Notes: a model not told the origin generated them from the letters alone. 64,000 nucleotides of DNA from Lacticaseibacillus porcinae (GCF_003946305.1 NZ_RHNS01000003.1:218525-282524), one strand, 5' to 3'. Shown: positions 25,629 to 37,364, counted from the stretch's first letter. A program made the numbers and translations.

Positions 25629-26447
25629 CTACCACTCACGCAATTGTCGTAACCCTGGTTCAAACCACGCCGGCAATTGAAACTTCAGATGCTTTGCAAT
25701 ATCACGACTCGCAGTTTCGCATAAATCGATCAACGTCTGCAAACATGCACGTGCTTGTCGCAAATCACCTTGCGCATAACTCGATACCAATTGCTGACGT
25801 TCAGCTTCAGATAACGTATTCGCAAGAAACTTCCAATGCGATCCTGCATTGAAGTGTTCATGAATCAACGCCAATTGCCAACTCAACAATTGCAACACAC
25901 CAGGTCGGACATTTTCATTCAACTGTTCATTGGCATGCACTAAGTTTCCGCGATGCAAAGCTTTAGCGACGTTGCCAGCACACCACAGTACTTCATTCAC
26001 TGCGTCGAAAAATTCAGCAGCGGTCGGTAATTGTACGGTGTGACTCAGTGAATGAGTTGCTTGTGGCGTCAGCACTTGCCCTTCACGCCAAACAATTTGG
26101 TTCAACGTGTCAGCGGCAAGATAGTTTTCAAGGTCAGCAATCGGGGCAAACTTCCAATCGATGCGCCGCGTTCCCGCATAACGCACCAAGTACGTGTCCC
26201 AAATCTCAGAACTCTCACCAAACAAATCGCGATTCAACAAATGTTGCCAAATCACTGGCTCGCCGAATGCACATACCCACTTCGTCCAAGCATCATCGCC
26301 TAAGGACTCGCGCACAAACACCGTGACATCAAGATCTGACCAGGCATCTTCAGACACTGCCGGATCGTTACGCGAGCCTTCAGTGCCGATGGCGACAACG
26401 CGAGGATCCGCAGCGGCTAATTGAAAGATTTGCGCGACTTCACTCAT
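25629..26447 (-). CDS. Aminoglycoside 6-adenylyltransferase-like protein (ANT(6)/AadK type)
   Basis: 272 residues. Nucleotidyltransferase motif GTEGSRNDP followed by SDLDVTVFV (residues about 21-45) places it in the ANT(6) family; the length is close to AadK. Family members adenylate streptomycin, but chromosomal lactobacillar copies often have no demonstrated resistance, so resistance is not claimed. ATG 26447 lies one base after the kup stop codon and its AGGTG site is inside kup, so the two are co-translated. Confidence 0.82.
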   Translation of the reverse strand: MSEVAQIFQLAAADPRVVAIGTEGSRNDPAVSEDAWSDLDVTVFVRESLGDDAWTKWVCAFGEPVIWQHLLNRDLFGESSEIWDTYLVRYAGTRRIDWKFAPIADLENYLAADTLNQIVWREGQVLTPQATHSLSHTVQLPTAAEFFDAVNEVLWCAGNVAKALHRGNLVHANEQLNENVRPGVLQLLSWQLALIHEHFNAGSHWKFLANTLSEAERQQLVSSYAQGDLRQARACLQTLIDLCETASRDIAKHLKFQLPAWFEPGLRQLREW

Positions 26448-26448
26448 C

Positions 26449-28470
26449 TTACTTCACCTTTTTTAGATTAAGGACATCCCCATGATCAAAATGCGGCTGC
26501 TTTGGACTTTCAATAAACAGCGGTACCGTTTCTTCAATCACTTCTGAGAATTCCAACCCATACCATTGTGCCGGCGTCGTGGTGACATTTTGCATCCATA
26601 AGCGGCCACCGATCAAACGCTTTTGCCAACTTGGAATGTTGTCGGCAGCGAGCAGTCCGGCAGGTTTTTCGCCGATGATGACAAAACGGAAGTCCCCAAC
26701 GCGGCGGTTGCGCATCGTTGAGTATTGCGGTGTTTGATCATCTAAGATCTTTTGGTCAAGCAAGTCGTTGATGATCTTGCGAATGTAGACATTGACGTGT
26801 TGTGAGCAACGGAAGCCCAGATATAACTGAACAGAAACCACATTGCTGGTACCCATCATGTCGACAGTGTAGCGCTTATCCCAAGGGGTGTCGGTTTCAT
26901 TCACCGTCACAAACCAATAGACTTTCGCGCGCTTTGGTTGCTTATCTAAAATCGAATACATCGCGGTACGCTTCAAGCGGTAACCCGCTTTAACTTTGGT
27001 CATGAAGACTAAGTTAGTGGTCAACAGCGGGATCGATTCATCGCGAGACAAGGCTTGCAACTGCGATAAGTAATCCGTCAAAGTGACATATTCAGATTCA
27101 TCTTGATAACGTTCACGGAATTTATTCCCAAAGTACCATACCACCATGATGCCTAAGATCAACAACATAATGATCAAGGTGATGTAGCCACCTTTAAGGA
27201 ACTTCGTGAGACTCGCCAACAAGAAGATTGCTTCGATCACCCCAAAGAATCCGGCGATCAAGGCTGCTTGCCAACGATTGCGATGCATGGCTAAGAATTC
27301 ATACAGCAACAACGTCGTCATCAACATCGTCACAGTGATGGCCAAACCATAAGCCGCTTCCATATGTTCAGAAGTTCTGAAATAGAACACAACACCTAAC
27401 GTGACTAAGCATAAGAACCAGTTGACTAATCCGATATAGATTTGACTGCGGGTATCGTTAGGATGTTTGATCGACATTTTCGGCAAGAATTTCAAGCCGA
27501 CTGCTTCATTCACCAACGTAAAGGAGCCAGTGATCAACGCTTGTGACGCAATCACAGCAGCAAAAGTTGCGAGGACAATGGCAAACATCCGCACACCACC
27601 TGGCAACATGCTATAAAACGGATTGATGGTCGCCAAGTTGCGATAAGTGGCGTCTTGGGCGTGGTTCAACAACCAGGCACCTTGGCCGAAGTAATTGAGC
27701 ATGAGCATCGCGTAAACAAATGGCCAAGTGCGATAAATATTGCCTTTGCCGACATGGCCCATGTCAGAATACAAGGCTTCAGCCCCGGTGGTTGCCAGGA
27801 AAATACTCCCTAATAAGAAGATCCCGACTTTATTATCTGGACTAAACAAGGTTTGGATCGCATAAACTGGTGACAACGCTTTGAGAATTTCTAAGTGAGA
27901 GGTCATATGTAACAACCCAGCGACACCTAAGAAACTGAACCACAGCAACATCACTGGGCCAAACAATCGGCCGATGCTTGAGGTCCCAAACTTTTGGATC
28001 ATGAACACCACTAAAATAATCGCGATCACGATGGCCATGACGACATTTTGCGAATTTGAAAAGACAAAACTGCCAAATTGTTGGCCTTTGAGCCCTTCGA
28101 TCGCACTCGTCACAGTCACAGCAGGGGTCAGCGTCCCATCAGCAAGCAACGCCGCGCCACCAAGTAACGCAGGAACCGCTAACCACTTACCGCGGTGACG
28201 CACTAAAGCGTACAGCGCGAAGATCCCCCCTTCACCTTTGTTGTCAGCGCGCATGGCAATGCCGACATACTTAATGGTGGTCAATAACATCAATGTCCAA
28301 AAAATCAAGGAAACTGAACCGATAATATAATCTGGGCGCAACGCCCCGACTTTACCAGCATCGCCGATCACGGCGTTCATAACGTACAGTGGACTGGTCC
28401 CAATATCACCGTACACGATCCCTAGCGTGATCAACATCCCCGCTAACGAGACCTTAGACTTTTTCCCCAA
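26449..28470 (-). CDS. kup: KUP-family potassium uptake protein
   Basis: 673 residues from TTG 28470 with GGAGG seven bases upstream. K(+)/H(+) symporter signature [15 protein letters not shown] at residues about 18-32, twelve hydrophobic helices, and a cytoplasmic C-terminal domain from about 460. It imports K+ across the membrane, usually under low-K or acid conditions. No c-di-AMP riboswitch was recognised in the 138-base upstream gap, which it shares with a divergent MarR gene. Confidence 0.93.
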   Translation of the reverse strand: MGKKSKVSLAGMLITLGIVYGDIGTSPLYVMNAVIGDAGKVGALRPDYIIGSVSLIFWTLMLLTTIKYVGIAMRADNKGEGGIFALYALVRHRGKWLAVPALLGGAALLADGTLTPAVTVTSAIEGLKGQQFGSFVFSNSQNVVMAIVIAIILVVFMIQKFGTSSIGRLFGPVMLLWFSFLGVAGLLHMTSHLEILKALSPVYAIQTLFSPDNKVGIFLLGSIFLATTGAEALYSDMGHVGKGNIYRTWPFVYAMLMLNYFGQGAWLLNHAQDATYRNLATINPFYSMLPGGVRMFAIVLATFAAVIASQALITGSFTLVNEAVGLKFLPKMSIKHPNDTRSQIYIGLVNWFLCLVTLGVVFYFRTSEHMEAAYGLAITVTMLMTTLLLYEFLAMHRNRWQAALIAGFFGVIEAIFLLASLTKFLKGGYITLIIMLLILGIMVVWYFGNKFRERYQDESEYVTLTDYLSQLQALSRDESIPLLTTNLVFMTKVKAGYRLKRTAMYSILDKQPKRAKVYWFVTVNETDTPWDKRYTVDMMGTSNVVSVQLYLGFRCSQHVNVYIRKIINDLLDQKILDDQTPQYSTMRNRRVGDFRFVIIGEKPAGLLAADNIPSWQKRLIGGRLWMQNVTTTPAQWYGLEFSEVIEETVPLFIESPKQPHFDHGDVLNLKKVK

Positions 28471-28547
28471 AATGGTGCCTCCATGTTCTTCAATGTACTC
28501 ACAGTCTAATGCGTTAGGGGGTGAAAGACAATCTTAGTAAAATGTTG

Positions 28548-28582
28548 TTTACAAAATACACAAAATCGGCTACATTAATGTC
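28548..28582 (+). promoter_or_regulatory. Promoter of the MarR gene
   Basis: TTTACA, 17-base spacer AAATACACAAAATCGGC, TACATT, about 35 bases before ATG 28609. Confidence 0.55.
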
Positions 28583-28608
28583 ATTATCATGTACAAAGAA
28601 GGCCGACC

Positions 28609-29046
28609 ATGGATCAATCAACGATCATGCACGAATATATCAAGTTGTTGCCGAATGTGTTTGCAGACTTTCAAAACCTCTCGGCGAACATGCCACTTTC
28701 CCATTTGCAATTAATTGTGATCGACATGTTAAGTAGTAGCGGCACGCCGTTAGCGGTCAAAACGTTGCGCGATCATGTGCAAACTTCACGCCAACAACTC
28801 AATGCGGTTTTAAACACGCTTCAAGCGGCGGGCTACATCACGCGGACGCCGAATCCAGACGACGGCCGCTCAGTGTTGATCGCGTTGACCCCTGCCGGCC
28901 AAGATTTAAATCAGACGCGGTGGGAAACCGTCGCCAGTCGCACCAATCAACGCTTAGCTCGTTTATCTGATGAACAACAGTTGGAACTCTACTATTGTTT
29001 ACACAAATTAAATGGGTTACTGGGTGACATGCGAACAAACGATTGA
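28609..29046 (+). CDS. MarR-family transcriptional regulator
   Basis: 145 residues, ATG 28609 with AAGAAGG. Winged-helix region TPLAVKTLRDHVQTSRQQLNAVLNTLQAAGYI and the wing RTPNPDDGRSVLIALT, where D-x-R is the family's DNA-contact signature. MarR proteins repress efflux or stress genes until a small ligand binds. Divergent from kup; the target may be itself and kup, but no clear dyad was seen. Confidence 0.87.
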   Translation: MDQSTIMHEYIKLLPNVFADFQNLSANMPLSHLQLIVIDMLSSSGTPLAVKTLRDHVQTSRQQLNAVLNTLQAAGYITRTPNPDDGRSVLIALTPAGQDLNQTRWETVASRTNQRLARLSDEQQLELYYCLHKLNGLLGDMRTND

Positions 29047-29053
29047 TCACACC

Positions 29054-29088
29054 AAAAAAGCAAGCTAAGCTCAGCTTGCTTGCCATTT

Positions 29089-29090
<2 letters not shown>
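29054..29090. terminator. Bidirectional terminator
   Basis: AAGCAAGCT and AGCTTGCTT arms around TAAGCTC-like loop; T-runs on both strands. Shared by marR (+) and bgl (-). Confidence 0.85.
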
Positions 29091-31433
<2,343 letters not shown>

Positions 31434-31525
31434 GGTCATTGCCCCCTTAATGAAAGCGTATCAAACGAATCATATTTACAAGGCGCAATGTTGAAACCAA
31501 CACGCGACATTTAGGAGGAGTCATC

Positions 31526-32398
31526 ATGGCAGCATTTGAACAAGTGGAACAATGGCCAACGTTGCCCTTTAAGTTTTATCAGAATGATCCCCGAAAACCG
31601 ATCGATTTTCCCAGCCACTGGCACCCAAGCATCGAATTGAATTTCTTAGTTGCCGGCGGGCCGATGACTTTCGTGACTGACGGTGTCGAGCGCATTTATC
31701 AACCTGGTGATGTGTGGGCGACTGATCGCCGCGTCATTCACAGCAATTACGGCGATTCGACGCTTGATTGGGATCAATTCGGGATGATCATCGACGAAGA
31801 TTTCTTAGCCGCGAAACTGCCGAGCAGTGCGAACTGGGACTTACATTTGATCGGCCATCAAGAACACCCCTCGCATGCTTATCGTGAAATTTTTCAACAT
31901 GGGTTAGCGATCCGTGATTTGATCCAACAAGGAGTCGACGATTATCGCCGGTTGGAGATCTTGAGTCACTTTTATGCGCTGTTGGTAACGTTAGGCCGGA
32001 ACTTCACCACCCAACGGCCAACCAATCATGTCGCTGACAATGGGCATTTAGTCGATGCCGTGATGCAAATGATCCACACGCGTTTTGCTGAAGACTTACA
32101 TAGCGCAGACCTTGCACAGGCTGTGCATGTGTCTACCACCACTTTGAATCAACAATTTCAAGCGCAAGTCCACATGTCAGTGCATCAATATATTCGCTTA
32201 GTCCGCTTGATCAAAGCGCGGCGCTTCTTATTGGAATCAGATTTTCCGATCGACTACATTGCTGCGACTTGCGGCTTTGGCAGCACCAAAAGCTTTCAAC
32301 GTAATTTCAAAACTTGGAGTGGCATGGCACCAACCACTTATCGGCAAACTGTCCACACCTTGCCACCTGATGACCTCGCTTTTTTACATGATGACTAA
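31526..32398 (+). CDS. AraC-family transcriptional regulator with cupin domain
   Basis: 290 residues, ATG 31526 with AGGAGG. N-terminal cupin sugar-sensing domain (PSHWHPSIELNFLVAG, YQPGDV) and C-terminal pair of helix-turn-helix motifs (about 190-280; AQAVHVSTTTLNQQFQ and IDYIAATCGFGSTKSFQRNFK). Divergent from the HAD-bgl pair, so it is the probable activator of beta-glucoside use. Confidence 0.9.
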   Translation: MAAFEQVEQWPTLPFKFYQNDPRKPIDFPSHWHPSIELNFLVAGGPMTFVTDGVERIYQPGDVWATDRRVIHSNYGDSTLDWDQFGMIIDEDFLAAKLPSSANWDLHLIGHQEHPSHAYREIFQHGLAIRDLIQQGVDDYRRLEILSHFYALLVTLGRNFTTQRPTNHVADNGHLVDAVMQMIHTRFAEDLHSADLAQAVHVSTTTLNQQFQAQVHMSVHQYIRLVRLIKARRFLLESDFPIDYIAATCGFGSTKSFQRNFKTWSGMAPTTYRQTVHTLPPDDLAFLHDD

Positions 32399-32482
32399 AA
32401 AAGAGACCGAAACATCATTAAAGGCAACAAAATAATCACGACAATTACAAGATCGTACGAGCCATACGCAACGCATTTGCGT

Positions 32483-32540
32483 AAAAGGCGCCTGCCAAGC
32501 AAATCCTAAGTTCGGGATTTACTCGTCAGGCGCCTTCTAC
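32483..32540. terminator. Long bidirectional terminator hairpin
   Basis: Outer arms AAGGCGCCTG and CAGGCGCCTT, inner AAATCC/GGATTT; T-run on the minus strand. It sits between convergent araC and the SDR gene. The rest of the 180-base gap has only a small ACGCA/TGCGT hairpin. Confidence 0.75.
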
Positions 32541-32578
32541 TCTATGCTAAGTTCGCGTATGTCTCAGCCACTTACATT

Positions 32579-33220
32579 TTAATAAAATGAAGGCTTGTCG
32601 CCGTCAGTCCCAGGTTGATCAACACCTAATGACGCTTTGATGTGCTGGGATGGGTCATTGATCAACTTCACCACGAGATCTGCGATACTCTTGCGGGAAA
32701 CTTCAGTACCTTTGAAGGCTTCACCTTTTTCAGTGGTTTCATAGTTCACTACGTTCTTGTTGGATAACCAAGCTGGGCGAATGATCGTGTAGTCGAGATC
32801 AGAAGCTTCGATCACTTTTGCGGCAGCGGCATAAGTTTCCAAGTAGCCACCGTCGAGCATTTGGTGATTCCACTTGCCATACTTGCCAGGAACTTCATCA
32901 TAAATGCCTAACGTTGAGATCCAAATCAACCGCTTGACGCCGGCGCGATCCATCGCTGCGACCACTGACTTGGCTTGATTTTCGATTTGGGCATTGCCAA
33001 GGTTGGCATATACCACATCGACACCTTTCAATGCGGCATCTAGTTGTGCGGCGTTCAACACATCCCCATCGATGACCGTTTCGCGGTTGGCATCAGTGAC
33101 ATTCAAGCGGTTCGCACGCCGTAAGAATAACTTTAAATCGTGGTTCGTCTCATTGAGTAATTGTTTCGTTGCCAGTTGGGCGATTTGTCCATGCGCCCCT
33201 AAAATTAAAATGTTAGCCAT
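32579..33220 (-). CDS. NAD(P)-binding SDR-a5-like oxidoreductase/epimerase
   Basis: 213 residues, ATG 33220 (GAAAGGAAG upstream). Rossmann start ILILGAHGQIAQLATKQL, VVYANLGNA, and the NmrA/atypical-SDR pattern with WISTLGIYDE and YTIIRPAWLSNK. No classical YxxxK was found at its usual place, as in other NmrA-like sensors. It probably binds NADP and may sense redox state. The TetR regulator upstream is a likely controller. Confidence 0.85.
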   Translation of the reverse strand: MANILILGAHGQIAQLATKQLLNETNHDLKLFLRRANRLNVTDANRETVIDGDVLNAAQLDAALKGVDVVYANLGNAQIENQAKSVVAAMDRAGVKRLIWISTLGIYDEVPGKYGKWNHQMLDGGYLETYAAAAKVIEASDLDYTIIRPAWLSNKNVVNYETTEKGEAFKGTEVSRKSIADLVVKLINDPSQHIKASLGVDQPGTDGDKPSFY

Positions 33221-33277
33221 ATTTTTTGACTTCCTTTCGCTTTCACTTACAAAGTATAAGAGGAAACTAGAGAAAAT

Positions 33278-33311
33278 AAAACGGACAGCTTTTAAAGACT
33301 GTCCGTTTTTT
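33278..33311. terminator. Bidirectional terminator
   Basis: AAAACGGACAG, 10-base loop, CTGTCCGTTTTTT. Ends the tetR transcript and lies upstream of the SDR promoter. Confidence 0.85.
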
Positions 33312-33312
33312 C

Positions 33313-33888
33313 TTAACCGATCTCGCGATGATTCAATTTCCGTGCCCGCAACAAGAAGCCATTGATGCCATCTTGGAAGTACGCCTGCAAATATTCAGTT
33401 TCTTGTTTGACTGATACCGGATCGTCAGCTAACAGCCACTCTTTAATGCCTGATAGCAACGCCGCGCCGAGCAAGTCTTTTAAGAAGTTGCAGTAGCTGG
33501 TATCGATCAGCACTTGTTCTGCTTCCCCCATAGTCTTAAAAATGTCGGCGACCATTTGCCGCAAATGCGCTTGGATCACGGTTTCTGGGGCATTTTGTTC
33601 ATCGATTTGAATCACTCGTTGATAAAACGCGCGATTGGTCCCAAAGTAAGCGACAATGCTTTCAACCGTTTGTGGCCAATATTGATAATGACCGCAATAA
33701 TGCGCCGCTGCAGCGACTTCGCTTGAATAAATATCGCCAAGGACATCGTATTTATCGCGGTAATAATCATAAAAGGTTTGCCGCCGCAACCCGGCTTGTT
33801 GCATGATGGTGGTGACATTGATGCTGCTGAATGCTTGGGCCACCACTAAACGTTTAGTGGCGTCTTTAATTTTGGTTTTTGTATCCAT
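33313..33888 (-). CDS. TetR/AcrR-family regulator
   Basis: 191 residues from ATG 33888 (nine bases after GGAGG; ATG 33894 is too close). N-terminal helix-turn-helix (INVTTIMQQAGLRRQTFYDYYRDKYDVL) and a ligand-binding helical domain. The spacing resembles DhaS/TetR-type activators of lactobacilli. It has its own terminator, then the SDR gene on the same strand, its likely target. Confidence 0.87.
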   Translation of the reverse strand: MDTKTKIKDATKRLVVAQAFSSINVTTIMQQAGLRRQTFYDYYRDKYDVLGDIYSSEVAAAAHYCGHYQYWPQTVESIVAYFGTNRAFYQRVIQIDEQNAPETVIQAHLRQMVADIFKTMGEAEQVLIDTSYCNFLKDLLGAALLSGIKEWLLADDPVSVKQETEYLQAYFQDGINGFLLRARKLNHREIG

Positions 33889-33909
33889 GGGCATGATCCT
33901 CCGCTTCCA

Positions 33910-34536
33910 CTATACCACGTGCAGACCTAAATAGCGCTTGGCGATGAAACTGGCTTGCGTATCGGTGACTTTCAATCCCCGCATCCGCTCCAAATCGAGT
34001 TCTAAGTTTTCAAATTCGCAGCTGGATAAATCGAGATCTTTCAGGTTAAAACCCAACAACCCCACGCCGTCGATTGCACAATCAGTGAAGGTGAATTTTA
34101 CTTTTTGGGCGCGAGAAAACTCGCCGCCATCAAGTCGACATCGCAAAAAATCCACGGTTTTAAATGTCGCTTCTAGTGCCCATACCAATGACATTTGGCA
34201 ATCCACAAATGCAATATTGGCCGCATACATTTGCGTCAAATTCGTTCCAACAAAGCGACACTGGTCAAACACCACACGATAAAACGCCGCTTCACTTAAA
34301 TCAACGTTCGCAAAATCACAATGAGAAAATACACAATCAGATGCTTCAAAGCGTTCGCCTTGCATCTTCGTGAAATCAGTGTGGTCAATGCGGGAATTTT
34401 CGATGGTGGGATGATGCAGGAAAACTTCCGGCATAGTGTCGTGATCGATCAACACCCCTTGTAAGTATGCCTCTGAAGCTGACCAATCACTTAACTGGGC
34501 CGGCTGTAAGTCGTCAAATAGCTGTGGGGATTCCAA
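33910..34536 (-). CDS. Pentapeptide-repeat protein
   Basis: 208 residues from TTG 34536, seven bases from GGAGG. From residue about 45, A(D/N)(L/F)xx-type repeats run through most of the protein (FTKMQ, FEASDCVFSHCDFANVDLSEAAFYRVVFDQCRFVGT in register), forming a right-handed beta-helix of about 20 coils. The family includes fluoroquinolone-protecting MfpA/Qnr, but the relationship is too loose to claim that. Many cysteines lie within the repeats. Divergent from a HAD gene by 59 bases. Confidence 0.85.
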   Translation of the reverse strand: MESPQLFDDLQPAQLSDWSASEAYLQGVLIDHDTMPEVFLHHPTIENSRIDHTDFTKMQGERFEASDCVFSHCDFANVDLSEAAFYRVVFDQCRFVGTNLTQMYAANIAFVDCQMSLVWALEATFKTVDFLRCRLDGGEFSRAQKVKFTFTDCAIDGVGLLGFNLKDLDLSSCEFENLELDLERMRGLKVTDTQASFIAKRYLGLHVV

Positions 34537-34595
34537 AGAATTTACCTCCGATTTGTGATAAGGTTAATGGTAAACGCTTTACTAAGGAGATTGCA

Positions 34596-35402
34596 ATGCC
34601 GATTCGACAAATTTTTTCTGATATGGATGGGACTTTGTTAAATTCCCAAGGATTGTTGGCGCAAAGTAATGCCGACTTGATTTTACAAGCCAACATCCCA
34701 GTAACATTAGTGTCAGCGCGTGCCCCGATCGAAATGGCCCCAGCTATTAAATTATTACATCTCACCGGACCACAAATTGCTTTTAACGGCGGATTGATTT
34801 TTCGACCGAATGCGACGTTTGATCCGTTGGTGTCACATCCGATGAGCAAAACTTCGGTAGCGACGTTGCTTGACGCGATCGAAACCCATTTTCCTAAGGT
34901 GTCACTGAGTTTCTATGATCGCAACCAGTGGTACACCAGCCGTATCGATCGCGGGATCGAATTTGAACAAAGCTTGACTGAACAGGCACCAGAGCTTGTC
35001 GTCACCGACTCGAGTGCGGCTGCTAACTTAGAAGTGTTCAAATTGATGATGATCACTTTTGACCTTGAAGAAATGAACGCCTTAAATCAATACTTGTTAG
35101 ACTTGAAAGTCGATGGCGTCTCTATCCAACGCTCCGGTGATGAATATTTAGAGATCACGTCAGACCTTGCCAAAAAGTCTCACGGCATTCAATATATTTT
35201 TGATCACACGGGCTTAGTGCCTTCGGATTGTGCAGCCTTTGGTGACGGCCATAACGACTTGCCAATGTTACAACGCGTCGGCACCCCGATCGCCATGGCT
35301 AACGCCCAACAAGAAGTCCTTGATCTGGCGACTTACACCACCTCAAGCAATGATGAAGATGGCGTTGGTCGCGGGATCCATGACTTTTTATTAAAGAAGT
35401 AA
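34596..35402 (+). CDS. Cof/HAD-family hydrolase
   Basis: 268 residues from ATG 34596 (AAGGAGATTGC). Motifs FSDMDGTLLNSQ, VSARAP (motif II with Ser then Arg), conserved late Lys (DLAKKSHGI) and GDGHNDLPML. Probably a sugar-phosphate or nucleotide phosphatase. A paralogue lies at 30612. Its last 12 bases overlap the convergent lysE-type gene. Confidence 0.9.
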   Translation: MPIRQIFSDMDGTLLNSQGLLAQSNADLILQANIPVTLVSARAPIEMAPAIKLLHLTGPQIAFNGGLIFRPNATFDPLVSHPMSKTSVATLLDAIETHFPKVSLSFYDRNQWYTSRIDRGIEFEQSLTEQAPELVVTDSSAAANLEVFKLMMITFDLEEMNALNQYLLDLKVDGVSIQRSGDEYLEITSDLAKKSHGIQYIFDHTGLVPSDCAAFGDGHNDLPMLQRVGTPIAMANAQQEVLDLATYTTSSNDEDGVGRGIHDFLLKK

Positions 35403-36008
35403 TTTGATCGCAGTCCATACCAAGGTGCAGCCGTAAACCATCACGATCGCCCCAGAAATCAAATTGACCCACATGAGAAACCGCCGCGGCAGGCGGTTTT
35501 TTAATACGCCGATGATCAACGTCACGCCGAAGAACCACAAGAAGGTACTACTTAAGATCCCTAACAAGAATGGCAACACTTCGCCGCTAGCTAAGGTACT
35601 GCGCATCGCCCCAAATGAAACTGAAGTATCAATGATCGCTTGGGGATTGGCAAAGGCCACTGCCCAAGCAGACACGAACGCCTCTTTAAGCGGCAATGGC
35701 TTCACTGCACCTTCAAGCGTGGTCGCACTAGCCCCTTTGAAAATGCCATACCCCATCCAAATCACGATGCCCCCGCCGACAAATAAAATGATCAGCTTCA
35801 ACCAAGTGTAATGGGTGATCAATGCCCCCATCCCTAAGAACGCGACCACCGTCAACGCCGTATCTGCTAGCCACACGAAACTGGCGATCAAAAAGGCACG
35901 CTGCAGCCGATTAGCCATCGCCGAGTTAAAAACGAATAAATTCTGCATGCCGATCGAACTGACTAATGCAATTGAGATCAACATTCCCCGTAAATACACT
36001 GATAACAT
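35391..36008 (-). CDS. LysE/ArgO-family amino-acid exporter
   Basis: 205 residues, ATG 36008 with GAAAGTAGGGAAAT. Six hydrophobic helices; the N-terminal SIGMQNLFVFNSAM resembles the G.Q(N) signature of LysE/ArgO exporters of lysine and arginine, and ANPQAIIDTSV matches the conserved NP motif. It exports excess basic amino acids. A strong hairpin with a T-run lies in its leader at 36046-36105, suggesting attenuation. Confidence 0.87.
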   Translation of the reverse strand: MLSVYLRGMLISIALVSSIGMQNLFVFNSAMANRLQRAFLIASFVWLADTALTVVAFLGMGALITHYTWLKLIILFVGGGIVIWMGYGIFKGASATTLEGAVKPLPLKEAFVSAWAVAFANPQAIIDTSVSFGAMRSTLASGEVLPFLLGILSSTFLWFFGVTLIIGVLKNRLPRRFLMWVNLISGAIVMVYGCTLVWTAIKLLL

Positions 36009-36045
36009 ATTTCCCTACTTTCTCGCTTAGGCCTAATATAACAAA

Positions 36046-36105
36046 AGGCATCCACCCCACGATCTTCCAGCTTGCGCTGTGCCTACGATCGTGTGGTGGA
36101 TGCCT
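36046..36105 (-). terminator. Leader terminator/attenuator of the lysE-type gene
   Basis: Arms AGGCATCCACC and GGTGGATGCCT enclose a second stem ACGATC/GATCGT and a CAGC/GCTG tip. On the minus strand TTTTGTT follows. It lies downstream of a promoter (36159-36187), so it could be an attenuator, or simply the terminator of the small gene at 36253. Confidence 0.6.
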
Positions 36106-36158
36106 AAACTGTGTGCCCGACGACATCACAGCCTAATAGCGATTTAATTGTTAAATTA

Positions 36159-36187
36159 ATGGTAGAGTATTGGGAAAATTTTGTCAA
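36159..36187 (-). promoter_or_regulatory. Promoter upstream of the lysE leader
   Basis: TTGACA (36182-36187), 17-base spacer, TACCAT (36159-36164) on the minus strand. Just downstream TTTAATTGTTAAA forms a short dyad near the expected start. Confidence 0.6.
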
Positions 36188-36252
36188 CGGCTATTTTTCA
36201 AGCGCAATAAAAACGACAGGTATCCCTAAAACTCGTAATTAAAACCCGGTGA

Positions 36253-36468
36253 CTACTTCTTCAATTCCTTTTCTGCCAAAGCTTTCACATCAGCATCAGA
36301 AGCATCCAACAAAGGCTTCATTTGTTCTTCGGTCTTGATGGTGTCATGGGCATTAGCTTCCATATAGTGGTTCCACAAAGCGTCGCGGACAGGCGTTTCA
36401 TCAGAGCTCCAGTCAAATACCGCGTTCATTGGTTCATCCAAAACTAAGGTCTTTTCTACATCAGCCAT
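36253..36468 (-). CDS. Small acidic protein of unknown function
   Basis: 71 residues from ATG 36468 with GGAGG upstream. Very acidic and soluble: [20 protein letters not shown] then [35 protein letters not shown]. No recognised domain. A TATAAT hexamer lies about 60 bases upstream. It is the only gene in the stretch between the lysE-type gene and the EAL genes. Confidence 0.65.
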   Translation of the reverse strand: MADVEKTLVLDEPMNAVFDWSSDETPVRDALWNHYMEANAHDTIKTEEQMKPLLDASDADVKALAEKELKK

Positions 36469-36589
36469 GATTCAATTTCCTCCACTTATTAATTTGCACC
36501 AGGTGCGGTGCTTTCTTACTTACAAATTCATTATAGTCCTTTTTTTCAATTTCGGCGCAATTAAATTAGCACTTTATTGCCCAGATTGC

Positions 36590-37360
36590 TAAAAAAGTTT
36601 CGCAACTGCGTCACCGCGGCTTTTGAGAATTTTGACCACAACAAATCCACGAAACAGTTGCCCATTTCGTGGACCTTTGGCTTTTACGCCGATACAATTA
36701 CGTTCTAGCGTGATCAACAATACAAGTGCGTATCTGCGTCGCCGAAACTTATTGGGCGTCGACCACTTTAGGGACTACTCAGCAATGCATTAGCCTTTGG
36801 TCCACAGGCGCACAAGCTTCTCATGTCGCCATGAGGAACTCGACCCGGTGTCACTGGTTTGAACCCCACAGGGGCCCTTCAGTACCGGCACTCTGATACG
36901 AGAGATCCAACGTTGCACAACAACCAAACGTAAAAGTCGCTGTGGCGCTGCGGGTCTGTCTCATTCGGTTTAACGAAGCTCTTCCGCTTCGCCATGAAGT
37001 GGTACAGGCGACTTGGCCTAAGCCGTCTACTCCTCCTGACTGTGATGATAACGCGTTTAGTTTTCCGTGACAAGACTGCAGCTTATAAACGTTTTTTCTA
37101 AAAATCCGTCGGGACCTTGCAACATTTCAAAGTAAGTTCCACCAGATAGCCCTTTTGTTCAAACCTCTGGACAACATTGCACTTGTTTGAGCAATACGAG
37201 GGCAGTTCACGGTGCTCGTAAAAAAAGTGCTGGGAATCGTCGAGCGATTCAAAACAACGCACCTGCGATTAGCTCGCTCAAGCACCAAACCCAAAAACCA
37301 GGGTTTGATGCTTGAGCGAGGCTACTCTTGATGCTAAAAGCGTTTTGAATCACTCTGGGC
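36590..37360 (-). ncRNA. Large structured non-coding region (candidate ornate RNA)
   Basis: Inside a ~900-base gap with no believable gene. Minus-strand hairpins: CTCATG-GCGA-CATGAG (GNRA loop, about 36819-36834), CCACGAAA...TTTCGTGG (about 36647-36672), GAAGC...GCTTC (about 36975-36990), ACGTT...AACGT, and GACCA...TGGTC closing a larger domain. Further on, GATTCAAAAC...GTTTTGAATC (37245-37352) encloses CTCGCTCAAGCA/TGCTTGAGCGAG (37273-37320). All three minus frames are broken. It is not recognisable as RNase P, tmRNA, 6S or SRP RNA. The GNRA loop on the minus strand favours that strand. Confidence 0.5.
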
Positions 37361-37364
37361 ATAA

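Noticed and set aside
28471..28608. c-di-AMP (ydaO) riboswitch upstream of kup
   Set aside because: The gap is only 138 bases, shared with a divergent promoter, and lacks the family's conserved blocks.
36879..37073. 64-codon minus-strand frame rich in Arg
   Set aside because: No ribosome site; it lies inside the structured region and its hairpins explain the composition. Neighbouring frames are closed, so this is not decayed coding sequence that I can recognise.
36590..37080. RNase P RNA or tmRNA
   Set aside because: The RNase P core (GAGGAAAGTCC and its partner) and the tmRNA acceptor/T-arm were looked for on both strands and not found.
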